Below, piece after piece: positions 10,580 through 20,372 of a stretch of DNA of 64,000 nt. The stretch is from contig CP154956.1 in the NCBI GenBank assembly GCA_039621445.1, forward strand, positions 46,543,291-46,607,290, in the 5' to 3' direction. The stretch is from Euglena gracilis (lineage: Eukaryota; Euglenida; Euglenophyceae; Euglenales). The notes under the pieces are model-generated. The model saw only the letters and a list, made by a program, of their open reading frames with translations. It did no database searches and was not told the origin of the DNA. The translations under genes and the position numbers were made by a program. Each line of letters opens with the position of its first letter. Positions within the stretch are counted from its first letter, which is position 1.

Positions 10580-11241
10580 TAAGGTTGTTTCGATTAATCG
10601 ATTTTTTGATTAATCGTTCGCCACCCCTTGATTAATCGTTCATTCGGCCAGGGGGTGATTAATCGAAATAATCGGTCTTCCCAAGGAAACCATTGAAAAA
10701 GCAGTGCAAGAAAACACTTGGGATTGATCATTTTGGAGGCTCTGTCTCACAGAAATGTCACTGTGTGTTGCTTTCTTTTGGGGGAGACCCGTTAGGAAAC
10801 AAACGACGCACAGACATCAGAGCACAGATGGAAGAGTCATCCAGCTTAGCGCGCAAGTCGCTATGCAGGAGACTCTGGTGAGAAAAACTGCGCTCAACAC
10901 AAGCTTCTGAAACACCAAGGCTGAAAATTGCAATGGCAACTTTGGCCAAAATCGGCACATGCAAAGCAACCGCCTCCTAAAATTGCACAGGCTGAGGAAG
11001 TGGCCGAGCAGTGATGCCCAAAGGGCCATTTCGGGTCACCCATTGCCCCACCTCCCGTTTAAGCTGTGGCAAAATATCTTTTTTCAAAACATTATTTTTC
11101 AAGGGAAATGAAGTGTTTGTTGGTCATCATAATGCTAGGAACCCAAAGGGGGCATTAATCGTTCGGTAATCGTTCGCCACCCCCCGATTAATCGGCATTA
11201 ATCGTTCGGTGCCGTCGATTAAGATTAATCGTCCAACCTTA
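10580..11241 (-). mobile_element. hAT-derived element, copy 2 (662 bp), inverted relative to copy 1
   Basis: Ends TAAGGTTG (10580) and CAACCTTA (to 11241), flanked by a perfect 7-bp duplication GCTGAGG at 10573-10579 and 11242-11248. Its target duplication differs from that of copy 1, so the two are independent insertions and not arms of one foldback element. Length equals copy 1, and every stretch I compared is identical, which suggests recent activity from one source. Confidence 0.9.
10758..10964 (-). pseudogene. hAT transposase C-terminal dimerisation fragment (copy 2)
   Basis: Same 68-residue remnant as at 9607-9813, on the opposite strand, identical residue for residue. Confidence 0.8.
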
Positions 11242-11248
11242 GCTGAGG

Positions 11249-12704
11249 GAGCAGCACTCGGTCTCCGGCCACATTGGCGGGGACCGGCTGGTGGAGGAGG
11301 CCGAGCACACCTACGTCTTCGCGGGCCGGATGGAGGCGGCGAAGGTGGCCAGTGGGCTGCAGCGGAGGTGCCCGGTGTGCCAGGCCACCGAGAACCCGCA
11401 CCAGCCCTTGCGGCTTAAGGTCTGCCCGACGCCCGTCCCGCCGTACATCATGTCGTCGGTGGCCATCGACCTCTTCGTGATGCCGGAGGTGGACTTCGAG
11501 GGGCAGCTGTACGACGTGTTCGCCGCCTGCGTCAATCGCCACAGTGGGTGGGTCGTGGCCACGGCCCACCACACGCGCGGCCTCACCGCCGCCACGGTGG
11601 CGGGTGGTGTGGTGGTCGCCGCACGGGCTGCCCAGCGTGATCACGAGTGATCGTGGGCCGCACTTTGCTGGCGCGTGGTGGCGCAGCATGTGCGGCCTGC
11701 ACGGGATCCGCCACGCCTACGCCCAGGCGTACCACCACGCGGCGAACGGGCGGGCGGAGTCCCTCGGTGCGCAGCTGCAGAAGCGGATCCGGAGCGAGAA
11801 GGCCGAGGTCCCGATCACCTGGGTGGAGTCCCTGCCCAGGGCAATGCAGAAGCTGAACGACTCCAAGGCGCAGCACGGCCTGAGCCCGTACGAGGTGCTG
11901 TATGGACGGCATCGGTGGACTGGTGGCGTACCCTACAAGGCCCCGGTCATGGTGGAGGACGCCGTGTCGTTCTTCGAGAGGCAGAAGGCCGTGGACCAGA
12001 AGGTCGCCGATGTCCTCAACGACCTCCACAAGCGGCAAGCGGACCAGAAGAACCGGAGCAGGAAGGACCTCCAGGAGTTCGCCAAGGGAGACCTCGTCTG
12101 GTACCTCCGGCCTCCGAGGCGGCCGGGCCAGAAGCTCGAGAGCTACTGGCTTGGCCCAGCCCGGGTCACCGCGCGCCGTGGCGAGCATTCGTACGAGCTG
12201 GAGCTGGAGGAGGGCCGCCGCCAAGAGGCCCACCGCTGCCGGCTGAAGGCCTACCGCGATGACACGCGGTTGTGGGGCCCGCCCAAGATGTTCGCCTGCC
12301 GGCAGGCCAGACCGCAGGAAGACGTGGACATCGAGGAGTGGACGGTGGAGGAGATCTGGCGGCACCGCCGACGAGACGACGGCGACTGGGAGTTCGAGGT
12401 GAAGTGGGAGGGCCACCCGACTCTCACGTGGGAGCCGTTGAAGAATTTCTTCCATCGCTACTCTCACCAGATGATCGAGTACGCCAAGCCCAAGAAGCTC
12501 AAGGTGGACCTGCTGGACTACGGTGCACGAAGTGCAGCGGGACGGGCTGGTGCGATGCAGCGGCGGCGACGGTCCGCGGTGGATCCTGACCTAGCGCTGG
12601 CGGTGGATCGCGTGTCGGGATGTGCTGTGCTGCAGGCACCGCACTGCCCACTGGGGGGTCCGCTGACTCCCCTTCCTGGCTGCTTGCCTCCGCGTCCTTC
12701 TTGA
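11249..12704 (+). pseudogene. Integrase with GPY/F-like segment and C-terminal chromodomain
   Basis: The integrase starts directly after the second target duplication, in frame with upstream pol. The zinc-binding HHCC is QHSVSGH and CPVCQ. The first catalytic Asp is in SSVAIDLFVM. The frame shifts near 11600, and the second Asp (ITSDRGPHF, 11637-11664) and the Glu (HHAANGRAESLG) lie in the next frame. A GPY/F-like SYWLGPARV and a basic region follow. The chromodomain (about 12325-12500) shows VEEIWRHR, WEFEVKWEGHPTLTWEPL and NFFHRYSHQMIEYAK, with aromatic positions that normally read methylated histone tails. In chromoviruses this module steers insertion towards marked chromatin. Reading continues without recognised domains to the stop at 12704. 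Confidence 0.88.
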
Positions 12705-13273
12705 CGTCCTCGTCGGGCCAGACCCACTCCTCGGGCGGGTCCTCCCACTCGGTGTTGTTGATGACCCCCTGCTCCTGCTTCTTCACCTCCGCGATGATGA
12801 CCGCCACCTCAGCCGGGTTGCGGTGGAGGTCCCCCGTGGGCGTTTTTTTTGATAATTTCAAAAAAATTGCCTTTTTTTGCAGAAAATGGCAAAATTATCC
12901 TTGACGGGAGTTTCATTTTTCCACGTTTTGTCCCCAGCAGAATTGCATACTATTGGCGTTTTTTTGGGGGGGTCAATTTGCATTTTTTTCATCCTTCCGC
13001 TGTTTTTTTGGGGCATGTTTTTATATTGTCCATGGGGGGCGGCTGGCCGTCCGTCCGTCCGAGCCGTCCGGACGTCTTCAGCCGGACGTATGCTGGACGC
13101 CCAGCCGTCCGTCCGGACCTTCGATTTTTTCGCCAGCCGTCCGTCCAGCCGGACCAATGTCTGTCTGGCCAGCCGGCCGGAAACAAAAAAAAATCCTTCT
13201 CCCTGAAAAGCAGTAACGGCGTCCCTCTCCTCGTGGTGTCAAATCAGGAAAAACACAAGAAAAGCACAAAACT
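12705..13273. other. End of GC-rich block, then T-runs and CCGTCC repeats
   Basis: To about 12840 the DNA stays GC-rich; a minus-strand frame there with NNTEWEDPPEEWVWPDEDVK looks coding-like but is not recognised. After 12841 it switches abruptly to T/A-runs. At 13040-13180 there is a diverged minisatellite based on CAGCCGTCCGTCC, also present at 14040-14105. Confidence 0.5.
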
Positions 13274-13346
13274 GCCCCCCGGCGGGATTTGAACCCGCGA
13301 CCTACCAATCACACGCTAACCACACGACCGCTACACCACGGGGGGC
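13274..13346 (-). tRNA. tRNA-like gene with decayed anticodon arm
   Basis: The minus strand folds as a tRNA. The acceptor is CCCCCCG with CGGGGGG, with an extra 5' G opposite a 3' C, as in tRNA-His. The box A region is TGTAGCGG and the perfect T arm is GCGGG-TTCAAAT-CCCGC. By standard numbering, however, the D stem and anticodon stem (GTTAG/TTGGT) are held almost only by G-U pairs, and the base before the anticodon is not U. The anticodon would read TGT, or GTG if shifted by one. It is more likely a tRNA pseudogene or the head of a tRNA-derived SINE than a working tRNA. Confidence 0.45.
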
Positions 13347-13414
13347 GATACCATTCTCGTCCGCGTACTTTTATGAAAATTATTCTTCCCGCCCCAGTGA
13401 AAACGTAAATTCGC

Positions 13415-13489
13415 CCGCGGCGCCCGGGATTCGAACCCGTGTCTTCAGAGACGTCGCCTAGCACTTTGACCGCTGAACTACACTGACGA
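13415..13489 (-). other. tRNA-like sequence with A and B boxes, no acceptor stem
   Basis: The minus strand has TAGTTCAGCGG (A box) and GGTTCGAATCC (B box) about 30 bases apart, like an internal RNA polymerase III promoter, but the 5' and 3' ends do not pair and no normal anticodon arm forms. It lies ~70 bases from the tRNA-like gene on the same strand. Probably a pseudo-tRNA or SINE head. Confidence 0.35.
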
Positions 13490-14500
13490 TGTATTGACAA
13501 GTGCCATTTATCTTTTTGGTGGAAGGGGGTAGGTGATTCCAGCAGATGTGCCACCATCCCTTTTCCAGATTTGCAGAGGGCAAAACACGACACTGGATAC
13601 GTAACACAAACAGCTGTGGCAATTAGAACTGCTGGTGGGCTTGTGAGGGGCTGCTGGGGCCCAGCAGTTACTTGCAATGCTCCAGTAAAAGCAAAAAGTA
13701 ATGCTCCAGCATGGCATGGGTACACCAATGGACAATGGACAGCAAAACCAGAAACTGGTACGTGGTAAGCAAAGCGGTGGTGAAACAGGCTCGGCAAAAA
13801 ATACTGGATATGTAGGTATCAATTGCGGGGAACCAGATGGCATCTCCAGGAGGTTGCGGACGTTGTGTGACAAAAGGTAATGAAATAGGAATCCGTGTTG
13901 TTCGCGTTTTTCCATCGCCTGCGCTTCCAAAGACCTGGCCGGCTAGCCGGCCAGCCGGCTAGCCGGCCAGCCGGCCAGCCGGCCGGCCGGCTAGCTGGAC
14001 CTTTTGAATTTTCTTCAGCCGTCTGGACCAAGCCCACAAGGCCAGCCGTCCGTCCGGACCTTCACAATTTTCACCAGCCGTCCGTCCGTCCGTCCGTCCG
14101 CCCCCATGTTGCGTCCCCCCCCCCTGGAGTGACCTGTGGCAGACTGCAGTGGTATTTCCGCTGGTGCGCGTTGGGCTGCATCGTTTTAATGGCAGCAGTG
14201 TCACTTCGGCACTCTCACGGGACTGCAAGTGCGAGTTCCCCTGTGTTTTTGTGTGTGCGGGGGTTCTCTCGGGATGCATTTGTTCTGGTGATTCTGTTGG
14301 CAGGGGGGTCCAAATGCTTGTTTTTTTTTCTGCGTTTTTTCCTGTTTGGCAAAAATTGAGGCGTTTCGGGAATTTTGTCCCCTCCAAATGGCAGGGTGGG
14401 GCGCCATCTTCTGTCATCGGCTAAAAAAATTTTTTCCCTGGCCGCAAATAACAAAAAAAAATAAAAAAAACCCAAGAAATTAACCACTTCAAGAGAAGTT
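13490..14500. repeat. Palindromic GCCGGCTAGC and CCGTCC repeats in unassigned DNA
   Basis: 13937-13998 is built from overlapping copies of GGCCGGCTAGCCGGCC, a palindrome. 14040-14105 repeats CCAGCCGTCCGTCC. The surrounding DNA has open frames on both strands but nothing I recognise. Confidence 0.6.
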
Positions 14501-15924
14501 CAAGGTACCGGCGACTTCAATAACCCAAACTTCAAGAGAAATCGCATAATTGACTGGCAGGCTTATCCGGTGTCCCGCAGTGCTGCGAGGCGCTGCTGTG
14601 CTGCGATGATTCCAGCTCCCTGGCTTGTCCCTTTAGACCTGGTTGGGATTCCAGGCCGACCATCAACCCCCGGGCGGGCATGTCGTGTATAAACCTCGCG
14701 AACGCGGCCTCTGCGCGTAATAAAAACCCTCGAAGTTGCGCCTGGATGACTTTACCCCACTGTGAATTTTGGCTTCCTCCGGTAATCCCTGTTTCATCAT
14801 TGTTTTTTTACCCCTCCGACCCGTCCGACCGTCCCTTCGTCTCTGCGTTTCCCCAGCTGCCGCAGGAGGCTGATCCCCAGATCCCCTCTGCAGTGGCTTC
14901 AACCCTGTGTGCCCATCGTCAGCTGCCGAGTGCGCGCAACCCGTGTCTGCGTTCGCTCATTCGCTGCTGCACGCTGCCCCCCAGGCGGCTGTGGCTGCCT
15001 CCCGGGGGGGGGGGTTGGCTCCCGCACGCTGTGGGGGGGGGGGAGCTGTCCGCACCCACATGGGGGGGGAGCGGCCTCCCAAAAAAAATTGACTGATCGG
15101 TTTCAAAAACTGTGGTGACCCCAAATTGAAATGCCCCCCCCCCCAGATGCCTTTTGCAGAGACGCTTGGCGCTGGGCCTGCGCTGTCGAAGGACAGCCCC
15201 TGCCCTTGCACTGCAGGGGTTGTGTTCAGGCATCCGGTTTGATCATGGCTGGCGGTTGCTCGGGGGTTTGGGGCCAATGTGGGTGACGTGCTGATCTGGG
15301 GCAGGGGTCTGCATGGTGATACTGGGGCGTCATGGCCATCCGGGGTCATAATGGGCTCTCACGGTCGTCATCGGTCATCGGTTTTATGATTTTACTCGCC
15401 CACTTCCATCTGCGCTGGGTGCCTGTTCCTAAGGTTTATCTATTTTGGGCTGGCAGTGGCAGTACGCCCCTGGAGTCCTCCCTATGCGCTGGACGCCTGC
15501 GGTGCAGCCGGCACACATGGCTTTCCACCGTTATCCTCGTGGGGGGGGTTCCAGGTCGGGGGGGGGGGGGTTGTTGTTCCAGGGTCGCTAATTTTTATCT
15601 GTTTTTGGCGTTTCCCAGCGGGCTTCACCTGACCCCCCCCCTGGGGGAGGGGGGGTCGGTAGGTCCGGGTCCAGACCCACCCAGGCGCCGGGTATACCTT
15701 TTCGGCCCGAAGCGCCGAAAATTTTTGAAGATTGCCTTTAACGGGCCCGAAATTGGGGGTCCCCCTCCCCCGGGGTCCCACGCCACCCTGGGTGGGTGGG
15801 GCCCCCCTCCCCCCCCCGGTCTTAAAAAGGAGCCTGTTTACCGGGTACAATGCTGATGGTGTGCATGCGAAGTCATGGTCCATCCTCTTCATCTACATCC
15901 GCAACCAGGGAGGTGAACAAACCA
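14501..15924. other. Unassigned DNA with many G/C homopolymers
   Basis: No supportable gene. Runs of 8-14 G or C recur (15003-15070, 15135-15145, 15541-15570, 15640-15650, 15800-15815). 15600-15840 contains short GC-rich inverted segments and ends with GTCTTAAAAAGGAGCCTG, resembling the termini of the hAT-like MITEs described further on, but no partner end was found. Confidence 0.4.
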
Positions 15925-16265
15925 TCACACAAACCGCAGAGAACCCCTCATTAGATGTCTGACCGCCAGATGCTCGTCGAGGATGTCCTGCTGAACCGCA
16001 TTGGAACACTGGCTGACCTCCTGCGCACAGTCCTGGGGACCGTCGTCCATGTCGGTGTCGCTGTGATCCTCATCTGCCTCGTCCAGCACAGGTACGTCAG
16101 CGTCTGCACCGGCGCCAGGCAGCATGGGGACGTCAGCGTCTGCCTCAGGGCCAGCGGCAGGAAGGTAGATGACATCTGGGGTGGCCAGCAGGTTGCAGTC
16201 GACGTCCGCTGGTACCCGCTCCAACGCGGACACCCAGCTGCTCACCAACCAGGAGGGCAGGCGCG
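15925..16265 (-). pseudogene. pogo-like transposase, C-terminal fragment
   Basis: The minus-strand frame reads PSWLVSSWVSALERVPADV, then a long acidic stretch (DEADEDHSDTDMDDG) and a tail. The WLV-x-W-x-x-l-x-x-V/IP block matches the region after the DDE domain of pogo/Tigger transposases, where helices precede an acidic C-terminus. It lies downstream of an HTH fragment on the same strand (16500-17015), with the catalytic domain missing between. Identification rests on the pattern and on this neighbour. Confidence 0.5.
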
Positions 16266-16499
16266 GATGTTGGTGGCAAAGGGCCGGCCACCCGGTCACC
16301 CGGGGGGGGGGGGTCGGAGATCGCCACTTTTGCCCACTCCTGGCCGACCCCCCCCCCACCCGGGGGGAGGGGGTCCGGGCCAAAAACCAGTCAGTCACTC
16401 TGAAAAAACCAGTCACCCACCCCCCCGGGGGGGTCGGTCAGTGCTTAAGCAATTGCCTGGGGGGTGGGGGGGATGTGAAAATTTTTGGGAATGATTGTG
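16266..16499. other. C/G-run insertion separating the transposase halves
   Basis: Contains repeated short blocks of GGCCGACCCCCC and CCAGTCAGTCAC type with C and G homopolymers. It replaces the expected catalytic region of the transposase. No target duplication was found. Confidence 0.35.
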
Positions 16500-17015
16500 T
16501 GGGCGCGAGAATGGAGTACAGCACAGGCATGGCTCATTTCGCTTCCGGAAGGATTTCACCCAGTCTGCTGTCAGTTTGGGGGGGCTCACCACTGCCCCCC
16601 CCGCTGCATCACCGCCTGGGCCATCAAGGTCAAGGTCTCCCGGTCCACCACGGCTCCCCTGCTGCGAGCCCTGCTGACCAGCTGCATCACCTGCATCTCC
16701 TGCTGGTTCGTGAGATGCTCTGGCCGGCCCATTGGGTTGAGGCCACGTTCACAGGCCACTGCCTGCGCCCACCCGCGCAGCGTACTGGGGGGGGGCGCTG
16801 CCCCCATTTGTAATTTCAGGGCCCGGTAGGACCGTCCGAGGTTGTTGTACAGGTCGAGGATATGCTCCTTCTTCTTCTGCTCCCACTGCCGCCAGCGACG
16901 ACGGGTTGGCTTCTGCTCGACCCGTAGGCGGTCCCTTTGGGCCGATATGGCGGCCAGCTCCTTGTCCACGGCGTCTTGTTTGTTGCGGACGATGAACTTG
17001 TCCACGCTGCAGGGC
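16500..17015 (-). pseudogene. pogo-like transposase, N-terminal HTH/CENP-B-type exon
   Basis: The minus-strand exon begins after a strong splice acceptor, a long CT tract ending TTTCAG at 17016-17018. It encodes VDKFIVRNKQDAVDKEL, a basic WRQWEQKKKEHILDLYNNL region with a psq-type HTH (STLRGWAQ), then GRPEHLTNQQEMQVMQL and RGAVVDRETLTLMAQAV, the CENP-B-type HTH pattern. A run of eight C (plus strand, about 16595-16602) breaks the frame. After shifting by one, reading continues as LTADWVKSFRKRNE, the normal end of that HTH domain. So the break is a homopolymer indel. The protein would bind element ends. The catalytic DDE part is absent here. Confidence 0.65.
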
Positions 17016-17344
17016 CTGAAAGAGAAGGAGGAGAGAGAGAGATGTAGACAGAGAAATAAAAAAAGACAAAGACAAAAGACAAAGAAGGAATCAATATTTT
17101 TTTTATCTCAATACATCATGGGAAGAACATCAACACATCATGGCCGACCGACATCCTGTGAAAAAACGCGAATATTTGGGCGAACATTTGGTGAGTCCCA
17201 AAGCCGTGAGGGTTAAAAGTTGAGTGCGGCCGAAAGACGTCAGGGTTTAATCACGGAATCAGGCCGTGTTCGCCAGGATTTAACACGCCAAAAATTCAGT
17301 GCGGATTAAAAAGGTTCTGACATTAGGCCCCGCGGAATATGGCC
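17016..17344. other. Intron or 5' flank of the transposase fragment
   Basis: CT-rich (minus strand) tract next to the acceptor, then unassigned DNA. No upstream exon was identified. Confidence 0.35.
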
Positions 17345-17800
17345 ACCCCAGGTACATGAAAATCCTTTAGAAATGCAAGCACTCTGCATCACGAGAGGCA
17401 GGAAACTCCTCCCTCCACCCCCATCCGAGCCTCAAAAAACAAAATCCCTTCTGAGTTGGCAACATACTCGGGGGATAAGTTGTTTTTGTGGCTCACTTTT
17501 TCATAGGCGGGGGGGGGGGGCTCCGCCCCCCCGCACCCCCCCCTCAAATAACAAAATCCCCTCTATGTTGGCAACATACTTGGAGGGCTAAATCCTTTTT
17601 GTGCAAAATTTTGCAATTATATTGAAAATCCGACGGGGAGAGGTGTTCTTTTGCCAAAAGTGGCCCAAAATGGGCATTTCCCCCCCACGTTTTTGCATAT
17701 TCACCCCCGATTGGGGGGTTCTGGAGCCATTTAAGTGGGTTTTGACTGGTTTTGGGGTGATTTGGACAAAAAAAATTTTCAGGGGGGGGCTTAAATTTCC
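17345..17800 (+). repeat. Inverted repeat arm A (partner at 21000-21432)
   Basis: From ATGAAAATCCTTTAGAAATG onwards this matches the reverse complement of 21000-21432 over some 430 bp. Shared landmarks are GCATCACGAGAGGCAG, TTGGCAACATACT (twice) and a G/C-run pair. The arms have diverged by small indels and homopolymer changes. Confidence 0.75.
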
Positions 17801-18070
17801 AGAAAGGGGGGGGTGGTGCAAAAAAATGGAGGTCGGGCCGACCAGGTCGGCCCGACTTCCACAGGTCGATAAGGTCGGGCCGACCATTGGTCGGGCCGGG
17901 CGCAAGGCGGTAGACTGGGGGGGGGGGTAGTGGGTAGTCGGCCGAATAGTCGGCCGACTACCCAATTGGTCGGCCGACTAGGCCTTTTCGGTACCTAGTC
18001 GGCGAGACAGGAGGGGGGGGGTAGTGGGTAGTCGGCCGACTAGTCGGCCGACTACCCACTCTAATGTACT
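17801..18070. repeat. Palindromic GGTCGGGCCGACC and AGTCGGCCGACT satellite, copy 1
   Basis: 17828-17900 repeats GGTCGGGCCGACC-type palindromes. 17930-18062 repeats TAGTCGGCCGACTA with ACCCAATTGG spacers. The same two blocks recur in the same order at 20712-20960. Confidence 0.8.
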
Positions 18071-18517
18071 ACACCAGCTGAGGAGGTCAGCCCCCCACCT
18101 GAAAGAGATTGCCGCCGCAAACGCAAACGTTGATGGATGGTTGGTTCTCTCTGCCCCACCCAAGCTCCCTGGGAGGGGGGCTACCATCCCCACCCAGCAC
18201 GCATTAACTGTGGCCATGCCTGCCGACCGGGGTCCACCAGAATTTCCGGTACTCTAATTCTGGCTGGATGCAAAACAGCCCCCCCCCCCATGGGGGTTCT
18301 GTGAATCCTCATGCAGAAACTTGCGTCGGCCCTTGGTCCAGACGGAAAAAAAATTCGCCACACAACACAAATATATTGGAAAAGTTGGCACATGGCCTGA
18401 TTCTCATCTGGGCATCCAGCCAAGAATTGTCATTCATTTTAAATAGAATCCCGTCGTCAAATTCCGAAAAAAGGAAATATTTGTATGTGCTTGTTGGCAT
18501 GGAAACACACCACACAG
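18071..18517. other. Unassigned DNA
   Basis: No gene, RNA or repeat family recognised, apart from the target duplication CCACACAG at its right end. Confidence 0.4.
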
Positions 18518-19872
18518 CAGGGGTTTTCTTAAGCCGGAGGGTACCCCATCCCCCGGGGGAGGTCCAGCCAGCCAGCAGCTCAAATCCAGCTAGCAGCCCA
18601 AATTCGGGCTGGGAGCCCCCCCCCCCCCGGGGGGCCAAGTGAAATAAAGTTTAGTCCAGCCCGGCCGGAGGCCGGGCCAGCCGGCCGAAGGCCGGACCAG
18701 CCGGCCGCAGGCCGGCCAGCCAAATGGGCTGCCCAACACACCTACCCTCACCCCCCCCCCTATTTGGCTAATGGCCGGGCTCCTTCGGACCCCCAATTAG
18801 CCAATTAGGACAATTAGGGGGGGGTTACCCCGGCCAATGGCCAATAAGCCTGACCCCCCCCCCTAATTGGCTAATGGACCGTCCAACGGGACCCCCAATT
18901 AGCCAATTGGGGGGGGGGCAAATAGGGGGGGTGAGGGTTTCCCTGCATTTTCCCTCCTCATCACAACTTCATCACAGCCCCCCAGCCTTGATCTAGCTCC
19001 ATCCACCAAAATGTCATAAATGGCAAAAATTATTGGAAAATTTTGTTTACCGTCGACCCAGCCCAGCCCCCCTCCAGCCCCGGACCCCCCCCCTCCCCCC
19101 CCCTATCCCCCGGGGGGGGGGGTCCAGCCAACAGCTCAATTCCAGCCAGTAGCCTTTTTGCCAGCCGGAGGCTGGACCCCCCCCCCCCCGGCAGGGTTGA
19201 CGTTTTTTTGTTTTTTTTAAAAAAACAAAAAAAACATGTTTTCTTAAAAAAAAAACGCAAAAAAACATGTTTTTTTGAAAAAGCAAAAATTGACCTTTTT
19301 CCTTGCGAAATAGCCATTTTTTGAAGAAAATTTTTCGGGGGTGGTTCGGGTCACGGGGGGGGGGGGTCACGAGGGGGGTCACGGGGGAACATCACATTTT
19401 CGGTGGCCAAATTAGGAATCACCAAAAACGAATTTTGGGGGGGAAAATCCTTTTTAGGCTCCAAATTAGGAATCCCCAACCTAAAATTAGCATTTTTGAC
19501 ACCAAATTAGGCATCACCATTCCAAATTTTGCGAAATTTATGCCTCAAAATTAGGAATCTACCTGAATATTTTGTCAAATTAGGCATCACAGGCCCTCTA
19601 AAATTTTTATGTGTGAAAGTATTTCCAATATCTGTGTTTTCTGGTGCGAAAAATCATGCTTTCAACCCCCCCCCAAAAAATGAATGCTGCAGAGATAAAA
19701 AATGAACTTTTTTCTAAAAAAACATTGCAAAAATTTTCCCCCAAACCCTCCATGACGTTTTTTTTGTTTTTTTAAAAAAAACTTATTTTTTTTTAAAAAA
19801 AACATGTTTTTTTGTTTCAAAAAAAACAAGCCGTCAACCTTGCCCCGCGGGGGGTCCTTAAGAAAACCCCTG
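18518..19872. mobile_element. hAT-like non-autonomous element (1355 bp)
   Basis: Perfect 16-bp terminal inverted repeats CAGGGGTTTTCTTAAG (18518-18533) and CTTAAGAAAACCCCTG (to 19872). They are flanked by a perfect 8-bp duplication CCACACAG at 18510-18517 and 19873-19880. CAGGG ends and 8-bp duplications are the hAT signature. No transposase is encoded. Inside are GGCCGG-rich palindromes (18655-18725), ATTAGCCAATTAGG palindromes (18760-18920), A/T-run hairpins (19200-19320, 19750-19830) and a diverged minisatellite with CCAAATTAGGAATCACC (19400-19590). Confidence 0.85.
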
Positions 19873-20020
19873 CCACACAGACCACTTCCATCATGAGTTG
19901 TGGTTTTGTTTTTTCCCATTGTAACAGTTTGGTTTGTGCGCTTGGTTCGCGTGTCCCTTGCGTGTCTGTGAGATTTTTTGCTCGTACAGCTTGTCTGTTA
20001 TCTACTGACTGTGTCCTGCT

Positions 20021-20024
20021 TTGT

Positions 20025-20066
<42 letters not shown>

Positions 20067-20328
20067 CGTGTGTGTGCGTGTGCGTGTGCGTGTGCGTGCG
20101 CGTGCGGGTGCGGGTGCGGGTGCAGGTGCAAGTGTGGGCGTGGACGTGGGTGTGGGTGTGGGTGTGCGTACGTGCGGGTTCGGGTGCGGGTGCGGGTGCG
20201 GGTGCGGGTGCGGGTGCGGGGTGCGGGTGCGGGGTGTGTGTGCGGGGTGCGGGTGCGGGGTGTGGGTGCGGAGTGTGTGGGTGTGGGTGTGGGTGGGTGC
20301 GTGCGTGCGTGCGTGCGTGCGTGTGTGC

Positions 20329-20359
<31 letters not shown>

Positions 20360-20372
20360 CATGTGTGCTCGT
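20021..20372 (+). repeat. GT-rich microsatellite with GCGTGT and GGGTGC variants
   Basis: About 350 bp of TG dinucleotide repeat drifting into GCGTGC, GGGTGC and GTGCGG units and back. Long frames across it encode only Cys/Val or His/Thr repeats and are not genes. Such alternating purine-pyrimidine tracts can adopt Z-DNA. Confidence 0.95.

Larger units (their letters stand above)
1798..12840 (+). mobile_element. Degenerate Ty3/gypsy chromovirus-like retrotransposon carrying a DNA methyltransferase
   Basis: The order of domains is Gag, cytosine methyltransferase, protease, reverse transcriptase, RNase H, integrase, chromodomain. RNase H before integrase is the Ty3/gypsy order, and a C-terminal chromodomain is the mark of chromoviruses. 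The block is strongly GC-rich, and composition changes sharply near 12840 where T- and A-runs begin. Breaks seen: frameshifts near 3040, 3840, 4000-4030, 6345, 7110-7160 and 11600; in-frame stops TGA 6508, TAA 8681 and TAG 10451; and two hAT-derived insertions at 9330-9991 and 10580-11241. No LTR pair, primer-binding site or element-wide target duplication was recognised, so the outer limits are approximate. The copy cannot encode a complete Pol. Confidence 0.85.

Noticed and set aside
9330-11241. One 1.9-kb foldback transposon
   Set aside because: Each arm has its own complete inverted ends and its own target duplication, so they are two insertions.
12499-12861. Minus-strand gene overlapping the end of the integrase frame
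   Set aside because: The plus-strand chromodomain frame explains part of it, and the remainder has no recognisable domain or start context.
1109-13300. LTRs of the chromovirus-like element
   Set aside because: I compared the flanks at 1100-1797 and 12705-13270 and saw no direct repeat, TG/CA ends or primer-binding site.
13490-13930. Protein gene on either strand (about 140 minus-strand codons; plus strand GYVTQTAVAIRTAGG)
   Set aside because: Both strands are open with odd composition, no motifs, and the stretch adjoins tRNA-like sequences; evidence is insufficient to choose.
20021-20372. Long open frames of Cys-Val or His-Thr repeats
   Set aside because: They follow from the GT-rich microsatellite in every frame and have no non-repeat flanks that look coding.
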